Shown here in pieces: positions 40,620-49,900 of a DNA stretch of 64,000 nucleotides. The DNA lies in contig CAZMFQ010000006.1 in assembly GCA_964565645.1 (NCBI GenBank), positions 99,924 through 163,923 on the forward strand. Reading direction: 5' to 3'. A program made the position numbers and the translations under genes. Origin of the DNA: JAHIQC01 sp964565645. GTDB taxonomy: Bacteria; Actinomycetota; Coriobacteriia; Anaerosomatales; JAHIQC01. The number at the start of each line of letters is the position of its first letter. Position 1 is the stretch's first letter. The notes below the pieces were generated by a model. It did no database searches. It was not told the DNA's origin and worked only from the letters and a program-made list of their open reading frames with translations.

Positions 40620-41732
40620 CTATGCGCCTCCGGTAGTGGTCTGTGACCCGCCGTTCAAGGTCGTGTCTATCTCCTTGATGTTGGCCTTGGCCGCGTCGCC
40701 GATGTTCTTGGTCGCCGGATCGGCCGATCCGGCTGTGAGCTCCACGACCTTCTCGAACTGCTTCTTGGCGGCCGCGAGGTCGCCCTTGCCTTGCCAGAGC
40801 ATGATGCCGAGGTTGAAGTTGGCCTTGATGTGTTCGGGGTTGCGGGAGAGCACGCCGTTGACGGTCTGGATGGCCTGGTCGGTCTTTCCGCTTGAGAAGT
40901 ACGAGGCGGCGAGATCGGTCGTCGCGTCCAGGTTGTCGGGCTGCAGCTCGACGTAGTGCTCATAGAAGGTGCTCGCACGCGGGTAGTTCCCGAGTTCGAA
41001 GTAGATGTTGCCCAGTGACAGGAGCGCGTTGGCGCTGTCGGGAGAACTCTCGACCTCCTGCAGCAACGAGTAGACCTGCAGCTGTGTCGTCGTGAAGGTT
41101 TCGCGCAGTTCCGGCGGCACGTTGATCTGGTCGGACACGCCGCCGCCGCCGGGGCGGAACGTCATCGCGATGAAGACGATGGCCGCGAACACGCCGAGCG
41201 ACATCCCCAGGATCGCGAGCGGTATGCGATAGCGCTGGAACGGACGGATGATGTACCGCCGCGCGAAACTGCCCTCGACGCCGTCGCCGTAGCGCTGGAC
41301 GTCGAGGCCGAGCGACTGTGCCTTGAGCAGCATGTTGAGGTCGTTGGTGATGACCACCAGGCCCTCGCACTCGTTCTTGCAGACCTGGTAGGCCACCGCC
41401 AGGATCTTGTCATCGGCGTTGCGGGTCGACATGCCCTCCGGAAGATCGCTGTCGGACTCGAACGGTACGACACGCAGTCGTCCCCCGTCCGGCATATCGA
41501 CGCCCGCTATGAGGCTGCCCTGTTCGGAGAGTTCGAAGAGAGTGCGGCTCACCTCGCGGCCCCGAAAGCGCAGGTCCGCGTCCGCGCGGGAGGTCTTGAG
41601 CTTGTCGAGTTCGCCCAGCACGGTCTCCGGGATGATGATCTCGGCGTCGTTGAACGCGAACAGGACGTTCGGGTCGGCGAGAAGCACGTTTGTGTCGAGC
41701 ACGATGGTTCTCATCGCAGTCCTGTCAGTCAT
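40620..41732 (-). CDS. PIN domain-transmembrane-TPR protein
   Basis: This 370-residue protein joins a PhoH-type PIN domain to a membrane anchor and tetratricopeptide repeats. PIN acidic residues D13 (VLDTNVLL), E41 (LGELDKL), D108 (NADDKI) and D131 (ITNDLN) are intact, so ribonuclease activity is possible. A single helix at about 168-191 follows, then three to four TPR units (about 205-355) that should lie outside the membrane. PIN would face the cytoplasm. The PhoH helicase part normally attached to this PIN type is absent. GGGGGGACC precedes the ATG at 41732. Its function is unknown. Confidence 0.82.
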   Translation of the reverse strand: MTDRTAMRTIVLDTNVLLADPNVLFAFNDAEIIIPETVLGELDKLKTSRADADLRFRGREVSRTLFELSEQGSLIAGVDMPDGGRLRVVPFESDSDLPEGMSTRNADDKILAVAYQVCKNECEGLVVITNDLNMLLKAQSLGLDVQRYGDGVEGSFARRYIIRPFQRYRIPLAILGMSLGVFAAIVFIAMTFRPGGGGVSDQINVPPELRETFTTTQLQVYSLLQEVESSPDSANALLSLGNIYFELGNYPRASTFYEHYVELQPDNLDATTDLAASYFSSGKTDQAIQTVNGVLSRNPEHIKANFNLGIMLWQGKGDLAAAKKQFEKVVELTAGSADPATKNIGDAAKANIKEIDTTLNGGSQTTTGGA

Positions 41733-41750
41733 GGTCCCCCCGGCACGTGC

Positions 41751-42110
41751 CTAGTGCCACGGCGCCGTCTTGTCCGTGCGCAGCTTGTAGGGCGTATCGA
41801 GCGGTTGACCGTAGTACAGCGCGGTCGCGCGTCCGAGCACCCATGTTCCCGGTACGGGCATCTCTACCCATACATGGACACCTTTGTCGTCCTGATCGTA
41901 CATGTAGACCGTGACACCCTGGGTCTGGCCGAACAAAGCCGCGGTCGCCGCGACCTTGTCCCGCTCGCGCGCCATCGTGTTCGATGCGGCGTTGGCCGTG
42001 GATTGCGCGATCGCGTCGAGGTCGTACTTGGCGCGCAGGTAGACCCCCGCGTCGTTGAGCACTATAGCTATCAGCGCCACGGCCAAGATGATGCCGATGG
42101 CTTTCTTCAT
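41751..42110 (-). CDS. Small membrane-anchored protein, Tad/pilin-like N-terminus
   Basis: This 119-residue protein has a short cytoplasmic start and one hydrophobic helix at about 4-22, followed by a soluble domain of about 90 residues. The layout recalls minor Flp/TadE-type pilins, but no processing motif is clear and no Tad genes are nearby. It lies 18 bases upstream of the PIN-TM-TPR gene on the same strand, so the two may be co-transcribed. Confidence 0.6.
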   Translation of the reverse strand: MKKAIGIILAVALIAIVLNDAGVYLRAKYDLDAIAQSTANAASNTMARERDKVAATAALFGQTQGVTVYMYDQDDKGVHVWVEMPVPGTWVLGRATALYYGQPLDTPYKLRTDKTAPWH

Positions 42111-42145
42111 GGAAACCTCACTGTGTCCGTGCTCGGTGGTGGCGA

Positions 42146-44125
42146 CTACATCGTATCAGCACGCGCAGCCGACCGTACCCGGTGGCGTATGAAGAGCAAC
42201 ATGCCTACCAACACGATGGCGAGTCCGGCGATGAGCACGAGCCGGTCGAGGAAGGAGGCGCGCACGTCGACCGCGGTCTCCTCCACCAGCACGTCCTCGG
42301 CCCACAACTGCACCACGAGCCGGCCGGACAGCGACTGCCCGAGGTCCACGGGCACAGTGGTGAAGTTCTCCTGTGGCCGAACCTGCACCGTCTCGTCTTC
42401 GCGAGGCGGGACACTCATGCGTGAGGCGGACGTCCTCAAACGCAAGGCCAGTGTCTTCTCCGAGCCGTTCGTGATGCTGATCGGTATCTCGCCGCTCGTG
42501 CCGGAGAGTGTGATGTCGCTCGCCCCAAGCTCGATCGCGTCGAACACGGATGACGATTCACGCAGGGAGGCTGCGGCGATGGCTCGGCCCCTGTCGGCCG
42601 ACCCCCAGTTGCGGTCGGGCCCCGCCCAAAGCGCGCTCTGGGCCAGGAGCGACAGGTCCGAGGCCCGTTGAGCGTCAGGGTCGTTCACGCCGACGGCTGC
42701 GAGGAACGCGCTCGCGCTCTTCCTCGCCTCGCCGACCTCGCTCCAGTAGCCCGACGGGGCGTCAGGCACCGGCGCAACGGCGGCGGTGAGTTCGAGTGAG
42801 CCGCTCGCCGGAAGCGCCGCGGCCTGTGAGGCGGTCGCGAAGGTCGCCCAGGGCGCCTCTTTGAGGTCCGCGAGGCACGGCAGCAGACTCGCCATGCTCG
42901 AGCGATATCCCGGACCGGTCTCGACCACTGCGGTGATCGGACCGGTCGCATCTTCGGAGATGGTGCGCATGAAGACCATCTGTGCGCAGCGCATGACCCC
43001 GGTGCTCTCGAGCGAACCCGAGAACGCGTCGTCGGTCACGACCGCGCCGAGGCCGGTGCCCGCGATCCGGTACACACCCGAGGTCGGCGTGCTGGCCGAG
43101 GACTCGAGGCTTCGGGCGTCTACCACCACGAAGTCTGCACCGGCGGCTTCGAGGACGGGGGCGGCGGCCGCAGGGAACGCGTCACCCGTCGACACGACGC
43201 CTGCCGACGGCGAGGTCTCGAGCGCCGCATACGCGGCAGAGTGCCCGCGCAGCAGGTGGACGTTGAGGTCGGACAGTCTGCCCGAGGCCTGCATCGCGCC
43301 GATATCCGGCTGCGAGTACGGTACGTCCGCCAGTTCGAGGCGGCCGGTGGCGAGGGCCTGCTTGAGCGAGGCGAGAGTCCGGGCGTAGGCCTTGGGGGTC
43401 TCCGCATCCGCCGGCACATCGACGACACCCTCGACTCCCGCGACCGAGTAGCCCTGGCTCGCGCGCAGCCATTCCTCGAGGATCGCGGGCGCGATCGCGA
43501 GGGTGAGCCTGCCTGTCGGGTCGTTCAGGATGTAGCGTGCGATGGCGTCGGCCTCGTCGCGGGCACGGGTCGACTGTGAGGGGTCGACGATGAAGCGCCC
43601 CTCGGCGTCCGTGGATGGAGCGGACTCGATCTTCACGATCACAGCGACCGGAACCGGCGCGGCCTTCGGGTCGGAAAGCAAGAGGGAGTCCTCGATCACC
43701 CATTCCCTCACGCCTGCCGTGGACTGCGTCCGGACCCTCAGTTCGATAGGGTAGACATCGGGTGCGAGCCCGAGATCGGCAAGGTCTCTCGAGTAGGCGA
43801 TGTCGACACTGCCGGTCGGGACGTCACTGCGGACCTCCGTCTTCTGGAACAAGAGGCGGCCCGAGGGATTGCGGATCTGGATCCTGGATTCGAGGTACGT
43901 CGTGGGCTTGTCCACTTCGATGCTGACCCTGAACGCGAAAGCGCCTGCGAAGGGCGTCGACACCGTGCCTTTGTCGAGCGTGACATAGGGCCTGCCTGAG
44001 GGCGAGAGCGCCTCCGAACGCACCGGCGCGCCGCCGGCCACCGAGGCACCCAACGCGAGCGTCGTGATGAGTGTGGTCGCGAGCAGCGCGAGGGTCCGGC
44101 GGCGGGGTGTCCGGGCAAGCGTCAT
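42146..44125 (-). CDS. Large secreted, C-terminally anchored protein (DUF6049-like)
   Basis: This 659-residue protein has a signal peptide (Arg-rich start, then LALLATTLITTLALGASVAGG) and a single C-terminal helix LVLIAGLAIVLVGMLLFIRHR, leaving almost the whole chain outside. The overall plan resembles actinobacterial DUF6049 proteins found beside cell-wall genes, but the match is by architecture and I cannot confirm family membership. The ATG at 44125 gives the best signal peptide; a TTG six codons upstream is possible. It is divergent from lon. Confidence 0.6.
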   Translation of the reverse strand: MTLARTPRRRTLALLATTLITTLALGASVAGGAPVRSEALSPSGRPYVTLDKGTVSTPFAGAFAFRVSIEVDKPTTYLESRIQIRNPSGRLLFQKTEVRSDVPTGSVDIAYSRDLADLGLAPDVYPIELRVRTQSTAGVREWVIEDSLLLSDPKAAPVPVAVIVKIESAPSTDAEGRFIVDPSQSTRARDEADAIARYILNDPTGRLTLAIAPAILEEWLRASQGYSVAGVEGVVDVPADAETPKAYARTLASLKQALATGRLELADVPYSQPDIGAMQASGRLSDLNVHLLRGHSAAYAALETSPSAGVVSTGDAFPAAAAPVLEAAGADFVVVDARSLESSASTPTSGVYRIAGTGLGAVVTDDAFSGSLESTGVMRCAQMVFMRTISEDATGPITAVVETGPGYRSSMASLLPCLADLKEAPWATFATASQAAALPASGSLELTAAVAPVPDAPSGYWSEVGEARKSASAFLAAVGVNDPDAQRASDLSLLAQSALWAGPDRNWGSADRGRAIAAASLRESSSVFDAIELGASDITLSGTSGEIPISITNGSEKTLALRLRTSASRMSVPPREDETVQVRPQENFTTVPVDLGQSLSGRLVVQLWAEDVLVEETAVDVRASFLDRLVLIAGLAIVLVGMLLFIRHRVRSAARADTM

Positions 44126-44247
44126 GTGTTCGGGGTTCTCCAAATCCAGCGCGTCGGCCGCGGCGAGCCGCAGGTGGGCGCGTGTACCGTGTCGAAGAAT
44201 CGGGCAGAATGATTATCGCATGATGAGCCGGAAGAAAGCCGAAACGC

Positions 44248-46620
44248 ATGTCAGAGCAAGCTCACCACACCGCCATCCCCGATGTCCTACCTCTGATCCC
44301 GCTACGGGATCTCATCGTGTTCCCCAACCTCGTGGTGCCGCTCTTCGTGGGCCGCGAGCGGTCCATCAACGCGCTCGAGGAGTCGATGCGCCAGGGACAT
44401 ATGGTCGCGTTGGTCACCCAGAAGCAGGCAGAGGTCGCCGACCCGTCTGCCGAGGACGTCTACGAGATCGGCTGCGTGGCCACCATCATGCAGGAGCTGA
44501 AGCTCCCCGATGGTACCGCCAAGGCGCTCGTAGAGGGACAGCAGCGCATCAGGATCCTGGAGTGGTTGCAGACCGACCCGTACTTCCTGGTCCGGGTCGA
44601 GCTGATCGACGAGAGCACCGAGGTCGACGCCGAGGCACAGGCACTGATGCGCGCCATAATCGGGGACTTCGAGAAGGCCTCGGAGCTGGGGAAGCCCATC
44701 CCGCAGGAAGTCCTGATGGCGAGTTCCACGATCGATGAGCCGGGCCGGCTCGCCGACTTCATCACGTTCCATCTGAACCTCAAGGTCGAGGAGAAGCAGC
44801 GGATCCTCGAGGCCACGAGCGCACTCGAGCGCCTCGAGATGACCGCGAAGTACCTGCGCAAGGAACTCGAGATCCTCGAGCTCGGCTCCAAGATCCAGAG
44901 CAGGGTCAAAGACCAGATGACCAAGTCGCAGCGGGAGTACTTCCTGCGTGAGCAGCTCAAGGCGATCCAGCAGGAGCTCGGGCAGTACGACGAGATCCAG
45001 GCGGAGGTCGACGAGTACAAGGAGAAGATCAAGCAGGCTCAGATGCCCGAGGAGGTCGCCGAGAAGGCGCTCAAGGAACTGGGACGGCTCGAGAAGATGC
45101 CCACGGCGAGCGCGGAGACCTCCGTCATCCGCACGTATCTCGACTGGCTCACAGGCCTGCCGTGGACCGAGGCCTCGGACGAGAAGCTCGACCTCGTCGA
45201 GGCGCAGAGGATCCTCGACGAGGATCACTACGGTCTTGAGAAGGTCAAGGAACGGGTACTCGAGTATCTCGCCGTCCACAAGCTGACGGACCGCATGCGC
45301 GGACCGATCCTGTGCTTCGTGGGACCTCCGGGCGTCGGCAAGACCTCCATCGGCAAGTCGATCGCGCGTTCCCTTGGTCGGGAGTTCATCCGCATGTCGC
45401 TCGGAGGGGTGCGTGACGAAGCGGAGATCCGCGGTCACAGACGCACCTATGTCGGAGCACTCCCCGGCAGGATCATCCAGTCGATCAGCCAGGCGGGCAC
45501 CAACAACCCCGTGTTCATGATGGACGAGATCGACAAGGTGGGCATGGACTTCCGGGGCGATCCCACCTCCGCGTTGCTGGAGGTGCTCGACCCCGAGCAG
45601 AACTCGGCGTTCCAGGACCACTACCTCGAGGCCCCGTTCGACCTCTCCAACGTCATGTTCATCACGACGGCGAACCTGCTCGACCCCATCCCTCCGGCGC
45701 TGCGCGACCGCATGGAGGTCATCCATTTCCCCGGATACACCGAGGACGAGAAGGCGCACATCGCGCACCAGTACCTCGTGCCCAAGCAGCTCAGGGAGCA
45801 CGGGCTCTCACCCTCCAAGATCGAGTTCACCGACGAGGCGATCCGGGAGATCATCCGTCGTTACACGCGTGAGGCCGGTGTGCGCAACCTCGAGCGGACC
45901 ATCGCGATGGTCTGCCGCCAGGTCGCCCGCAAGGTCGTCGAGGGCAAGAAGGGCAAGACGCGTATCACCCTGCGCACGCTGCACCAGTATCTCGGGCCGC
46001 AGAAGTTCTCCTACGGGCTGGCCGAGGAGCGCGATGAAGTCGGAGTCGCCACGGGCCTCGTTTGGACCGAGGTGGGCGGCGACGTGATCTCCATCGAGGC
46101 CACCAAGATGAAGGGCAAGGGCGCCCTCATCCTTACGGGCCAGTTGGGCGACGTCATGCGCGAGTCCGCCCAGGCGGCGGTGTCCTACATCCGCACCCGC
46201 GCAGAGGACCTCGGGATCGATCCCGATTTCAGCGAGCAGCTCGACATGCACATCCATGTGCCTGCCGCTGCTATCCCCAAGGACGGGCCCTCAGCCGGAA
46301 TCACCATGGCCGTCGCGCTGGCATCGTGCCTCACGGGTTGTGCCGTGCGTCGCGACATCGCGATGACAGGCGAGATCACGCTCCGCGGGAGGGTGCTGCC
46401 CATCGGCGGACTCAAGGAGAAGCTGCTTGCGGCGCACCGTTCGGGCTTGGCCACGGTGCTCATCCCCAAGGAGAACGTCCGCGACCTCGAACTCCTGCCG
46501 CCGCATGTGCGCGACGAACTCAAGGTGGTTCCGGTAGAGAACATGGACGAGGTGCTCGCGCAGGCGCTCGTGAAGGGCTGCGCGCCGGCACGCAGGAACG
46601 GGCGCAAGAAGGGCTCCTGA
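44248..46620 (+). CDS. lon: ATP-dependent protease La (LonA)
   Basis: Lon (790 residues) degrades misfolded and regulatory proteins. The N-terminal LPLIPLRDLIVFPNLVVPL block, Walker A GPPGVGKTS (about 359) and Walker B VFMMDEIDK are intact. The protease domain has Ser682 in KDGPSAG and Lys725 in GLKEKLLAA, the catalytic dyad. Length and order match LonA. A GGAAG SD precedes the ATG. It probably belongs to the same stress response as the chaperone block, though no HAIR element was found upstream. Confidence 0.98.
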   Translation: MSEQAHHTAIPDVLPLIPLRDLIVFPNLVVPLFVGRERSINALEESMRQGHMVALVTQKQAEVADPSAEDVYEIGCVATIMQELKLPDGTAKALVEGQQRIRILEWLQTDPYFLVRVELIDESTEVDAEAQALMRAIIGDFEKASELGKPIPQEVLMASSTIDEPGRLADFITFHLNLKVEEKQRILEATSALERLEMTAKYLRKELEILELGSKIQSRVKDQMTKSQREYFLREQLKAIQQELGQYDEIQAEVDEYKEKIKQAQMPEEVAEKALKELGRLEKMPTASAETSVIRTYLDWLTGLPWTEASDEKLDLVEAQRILDEDHYGLEKVKERVLEYLAVHKLTDRMRGPILCFVGPPGVGKTSIGKSIARSLGREFIRMSLGGVRDEAEIRGHRRTYVGALPGRIIQSISQAGTNNPVFMMDEIDKVGMDFRGDPTSALLEVLDPEQNSAFQDHYLEAPFDLSNVMFITTANLLDPIPPALRDRMEVIHFPGYTEDEKAHIAHQYLVPKQLREHGLSPSKIEFTDEAIREIIRRYTREAGVRNLERTIAMVCRQVARKVVEGKKGKTRITLRTLHQYLGPQKFSYGLAEERDEVGVATGLVWTEVGGDVISIEATKMKGKGALILTGQLGDVMRESAQAAVSYIRTRAEDLGIDPDFSEQLDMHIHVPAAAIPKDGPSAGITMAVALASCLTGCAVRRDIAMTGEITLRGRVLPIGGLKEKLLAAHRSGLATVLIPKENVRDLELLPPHVRDELKVVPVENMDEVLAQALVKGCAPARRNGRKKGS

Positions 46621-46756
46621 GCCTGTCGCGGACCCAAGTTCATACCGATGGAGGACACGATTCATCGGCAGGTCCACAGACCCGCGGGTACTAATCAGCC
46701 TGAGGGTGTCGTACGGCTCGATTCGGGTGCGCTGCTCGAACACGGTACGGCCCATT

Positions 46757-46907
46757 CGCGGGAGACTATGAATCGCCGGAACTGCACGGTCACTGCGCGG
46801 GAAACCGCGGCGCCGGCGCCGAGTCAGTAGTGAGACCGGCCCGTGTCCGGGCCCCGTCATGTTCGACTCCGACCTACCCCTCGAGCCGATTCGATTCGAA
46901 GAGGGGT
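46757..46907 (+). promoter_or_regulatory. c-di-GMP-II-like riboswitch in the adhesin leader
   Basis: A structured leader precedes the adhesin gene. P1 pairs CGCGGG (46757-46762) with CCCGTG (46840-46845, one G-T). An inner stem pairs TCAC (46790-46793) with GTGA (46830-46833). It carries a hairpin with a GAAA tetraloop (46796-46809), and the run CAGTAGTGAGACCGGCC follows. The c-di-GMP-II consensus has AGUAGUGCAACCGACC there; TCAC/GTGA replaces GCAC/GUGC as paired changes. GG before the inner stem and GAAT in the 5' part also agree, but the 5' GGAAA-AUGA segment is poor. Downstream, GGCCCG/CGGGCC (46838-46853) excludes P1, and ACCCCTC (46876-46882) pairs with GAGGGGT (46901-46907), the SD. This looks like a translational switch. 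Confidence 0.5.
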
Positions 46908-46914
46908 GGAAGAG

Positions 46915-49900
46915 ATGACGCGCAGCATCCACCGCAGGTCGTTCGCGGTACGACTGCTGTCCGCCGCCATAGTCTTCGCGGTCCTCGTCTCGTTCTCAGG
47001 GATCGGCTACGCGGTCCCTGGTGCGGGCAAGGCCGCGCCTGTGTCGGGGGAAAGCACCGTCACACCGCAACCGGATCCCAAGACGGATCCGGTCCCCAGT
47101 GACAAGGATCCGGTGGCTGAACCGCCGGTGGTCGCGCCGCCTGACAAGACGGTGGCCGAGGAGCCTGCAGTGGTTACCGGCGATGACCCCAAGGTGCTCG
47201 ACCAGGGCGTCACGGTCACGGACTCCATCGGGGACGATGCCAAGGCGACGGCCACGGGCGTGCCGGTCACGGCGCCCGCTCCCGTCAAGGCGGCCACGAT
47301 AGTCGCCCCCACATGCGAGAACGTCACCAAGACCTTCAAGCTGTATGCGGACAACGTGCCCGGCGGCGCGACCTTCTGGGTCCGCTACAAGATAGGTGAG
47401 AGCATCAGGACACTGAATCTGAGCGGCTCGTCGTCCCCGTACAGGGCATCCATCGACCTTGCGTACGGCACGACCATCAAGTGGGTCGAGTGGTACTCGA
47501 GGTACGGCGGCGCTGACACGCTCCTTCATACGGACAGCGAGGCGGAGTGCCTCAGGGGCGACGTGACCAACTCGTTCACCTACGATTCGTTCCTGGCGGG
47601 TCGCAAGTTCCACGACCTCGACGCCAACGGCAAGTACGACGATCACGAGCCCTGGCTCAAGGGTTGGACGATTGAGTTGCGCAGAGCGTCGGACTCCTCG
47701 CTGTATGCGACTCGGACCACCAACGAAGATGGCTGCTACAGCTTCCGCGACGTCCTGCCCGGCGAGTACTACGTCGTCGAGGTCATGCAGCCGGGCTGGT
47801 GCCAGACCCAGGCGCCGGACGGTACCGTGAGGGTAGCGAACGGTACCTGTATCGAAGGTCTGTGCTTCGGCAACGTGCAGGTCCTGTCGGCGATCGATGT
47901 GACCAAGGTGGGCGACAGCATCGCCCGCGTCGGGGACACGATCGAGTACGAGATCGTCGTCAAGAACACGGGTTCGACGAAGCTCGTGGACGTTCAGGTC
48001 AACGATCCCATGTTCGGTGGTCTGATCGGCTCGATTCCCGAGCTTGCACCGGGCGCGTCTCAGACGTTCACGCCGTCGCATCTCGTCACGGCGGGCGATC
48101 CCGACCCGTTGAACAACACCGTGACCGCGAGCGGCATCGACCTGTGCAAGCGCATGGTGGTCGATACCGCATCGTGGAGTTGCGACATCGTGCACCCGTC
48201 CATCGCGCTGGACAAGAGCGTCTCTCCGGGCATCGTCGCGTTCGGAGGCCAGGTGCTCTACACCTACGTGATCGAGAACACCGGGGACGTCCCCCTGTAC
48301 GGGCTCTCCCTCTATGACGACGTTCTGGGTTCGTTGGATGGCCTGCTCCCCTCGACCACGCTGGGCGTGGGGGAGAAGATGACCGTCGAATCGTTCTTCG
48401 ACGTCACGGCCGACGTCACCAACGTCGCCACCGTCGTTGCGGTCGATTCCTGGGAGACCAAGTGCCAGGCATCCGATGACGCCGTGGTCGATGTGCGCAA
48501 TCCCGCGATCTCGATCGTCAAGAGCGCGACGCCCGACATGGTCTACACCGGCGAACCGGTCACATATACGTACCTGATCTCAAACACGGGCGACACAACG
48601 CTGTGGGAGATCACGCTTTCCGACAACGTGCTCGGTGACCTGACCTATCTGCTGCCGGCGACGATGTTGCCGGTCGGCGGGTCGATGACGGCGCAGATCA
48701 CGGTGCCCGTGGCCGACGATGTGGTCAACGTCGGAACCGTGGAGGCGATGTACGGCGAGATGGATACCGACTTCTACGGCGGTCCTGTGAGCGCCCAGTC
48801 CGAAGCGGGTGTCGACGTCATAGCCCCGTCGCTCGCGGTTCGCAAGACCGCCACGCCTTCGGTCATCTTGGCCGGAGAGACTGTTGAGTACACGTACGAA
48901 GTCGAGAACACCGGCGACGTACCGCTGTACGGTGTCATGCTCGCCGACGACCATCTCGGATCTATCGCACTCGACAAGGTCACGCTGGCACCTGGTGAGA
49001 TAGCCTATGGGACTGCGTCGGCGGCGATCTGGTCCGACACGACCAACGTTGCCACGGCGCTTGCCACCGATCCGCTGCAAAGACTCGTGACGGCGAAGAC
49101 CTCTGCGGTCGTCGATGTCGTCGCTCCGGCGATAGGCCTGGTCAAGACCGTAGCGCCTTCGGTCGTGGCGTATGGCGGCGATGTCGCATACACCTACACG
49201 GTGACCAACACCGGCGACACGCCTCTATACGGCATAACCGTCGATGACGACGTCATCGGCCACATCGGTGACGTCGCGTTCCTGGACGTCGGTGCGAGTG
49301 CCGTCATCGGCCCGGTCATGTGGACCGTGTCCGCCGACACATACAACGTCGCTACGGCAGCCGGAACCGATGGCTGGAAGCATCCGGTGAAGGCGTCGGA
49401 CGATGCGTTCGTCGATGTGCGGTATCCCGGTCTGGCGCTGGCCAAGGCGGCCGATCCGACGGTCATCCACGTCGGTGACGACGTCACCTACACCTACCTG
49501 CTCACCAACACCGGCGACACGGATCTGTGGAATGTGACGCTCTCCGATGATGTACTCGGTGACCTCACGCCACTCCTGCCGTCGACCTTCCTGGCAGCAG
49601 GAGCCTCGATGACCGTTCAGATCACCGTCCCGGTGGACGCCGATGTGACCAACACCGGAGTCGCTACGGGCTCGTACGGTGAGCCGGGTTCCGGCTTCGG
49701 AGGTGCCCTCGAGGCGTTCTCCTCGGCCAGTGTCGATGTGATCCATCCGGACATGGTGGTCCGCAAGACCGCCGATCCGACCGTCGTGCTGTCCGGCGAG
49801 TCCGTGACCTATACGTACGAGGTCGAGAACACGGGTGATGTGATCCTCGACGCCGTGACACTGGTCGACGATCAGCTCGGCCCGATCGACCTTGGTGTGT

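Noticed and set aside
26887..44125. Long plus-strand frames opposite pgi, the hyp genes and neighbours
   Set aside because: These are antisense shadows created by high third-position GC; the minus-strand frames carry all family motifs.
46843..46914. Earlier GTG start for the surface protein
   Set aside because: It would put 24 charged residues before the signal peptide and lies within the leader structure; the ATG at 46915 follows a proper SD.
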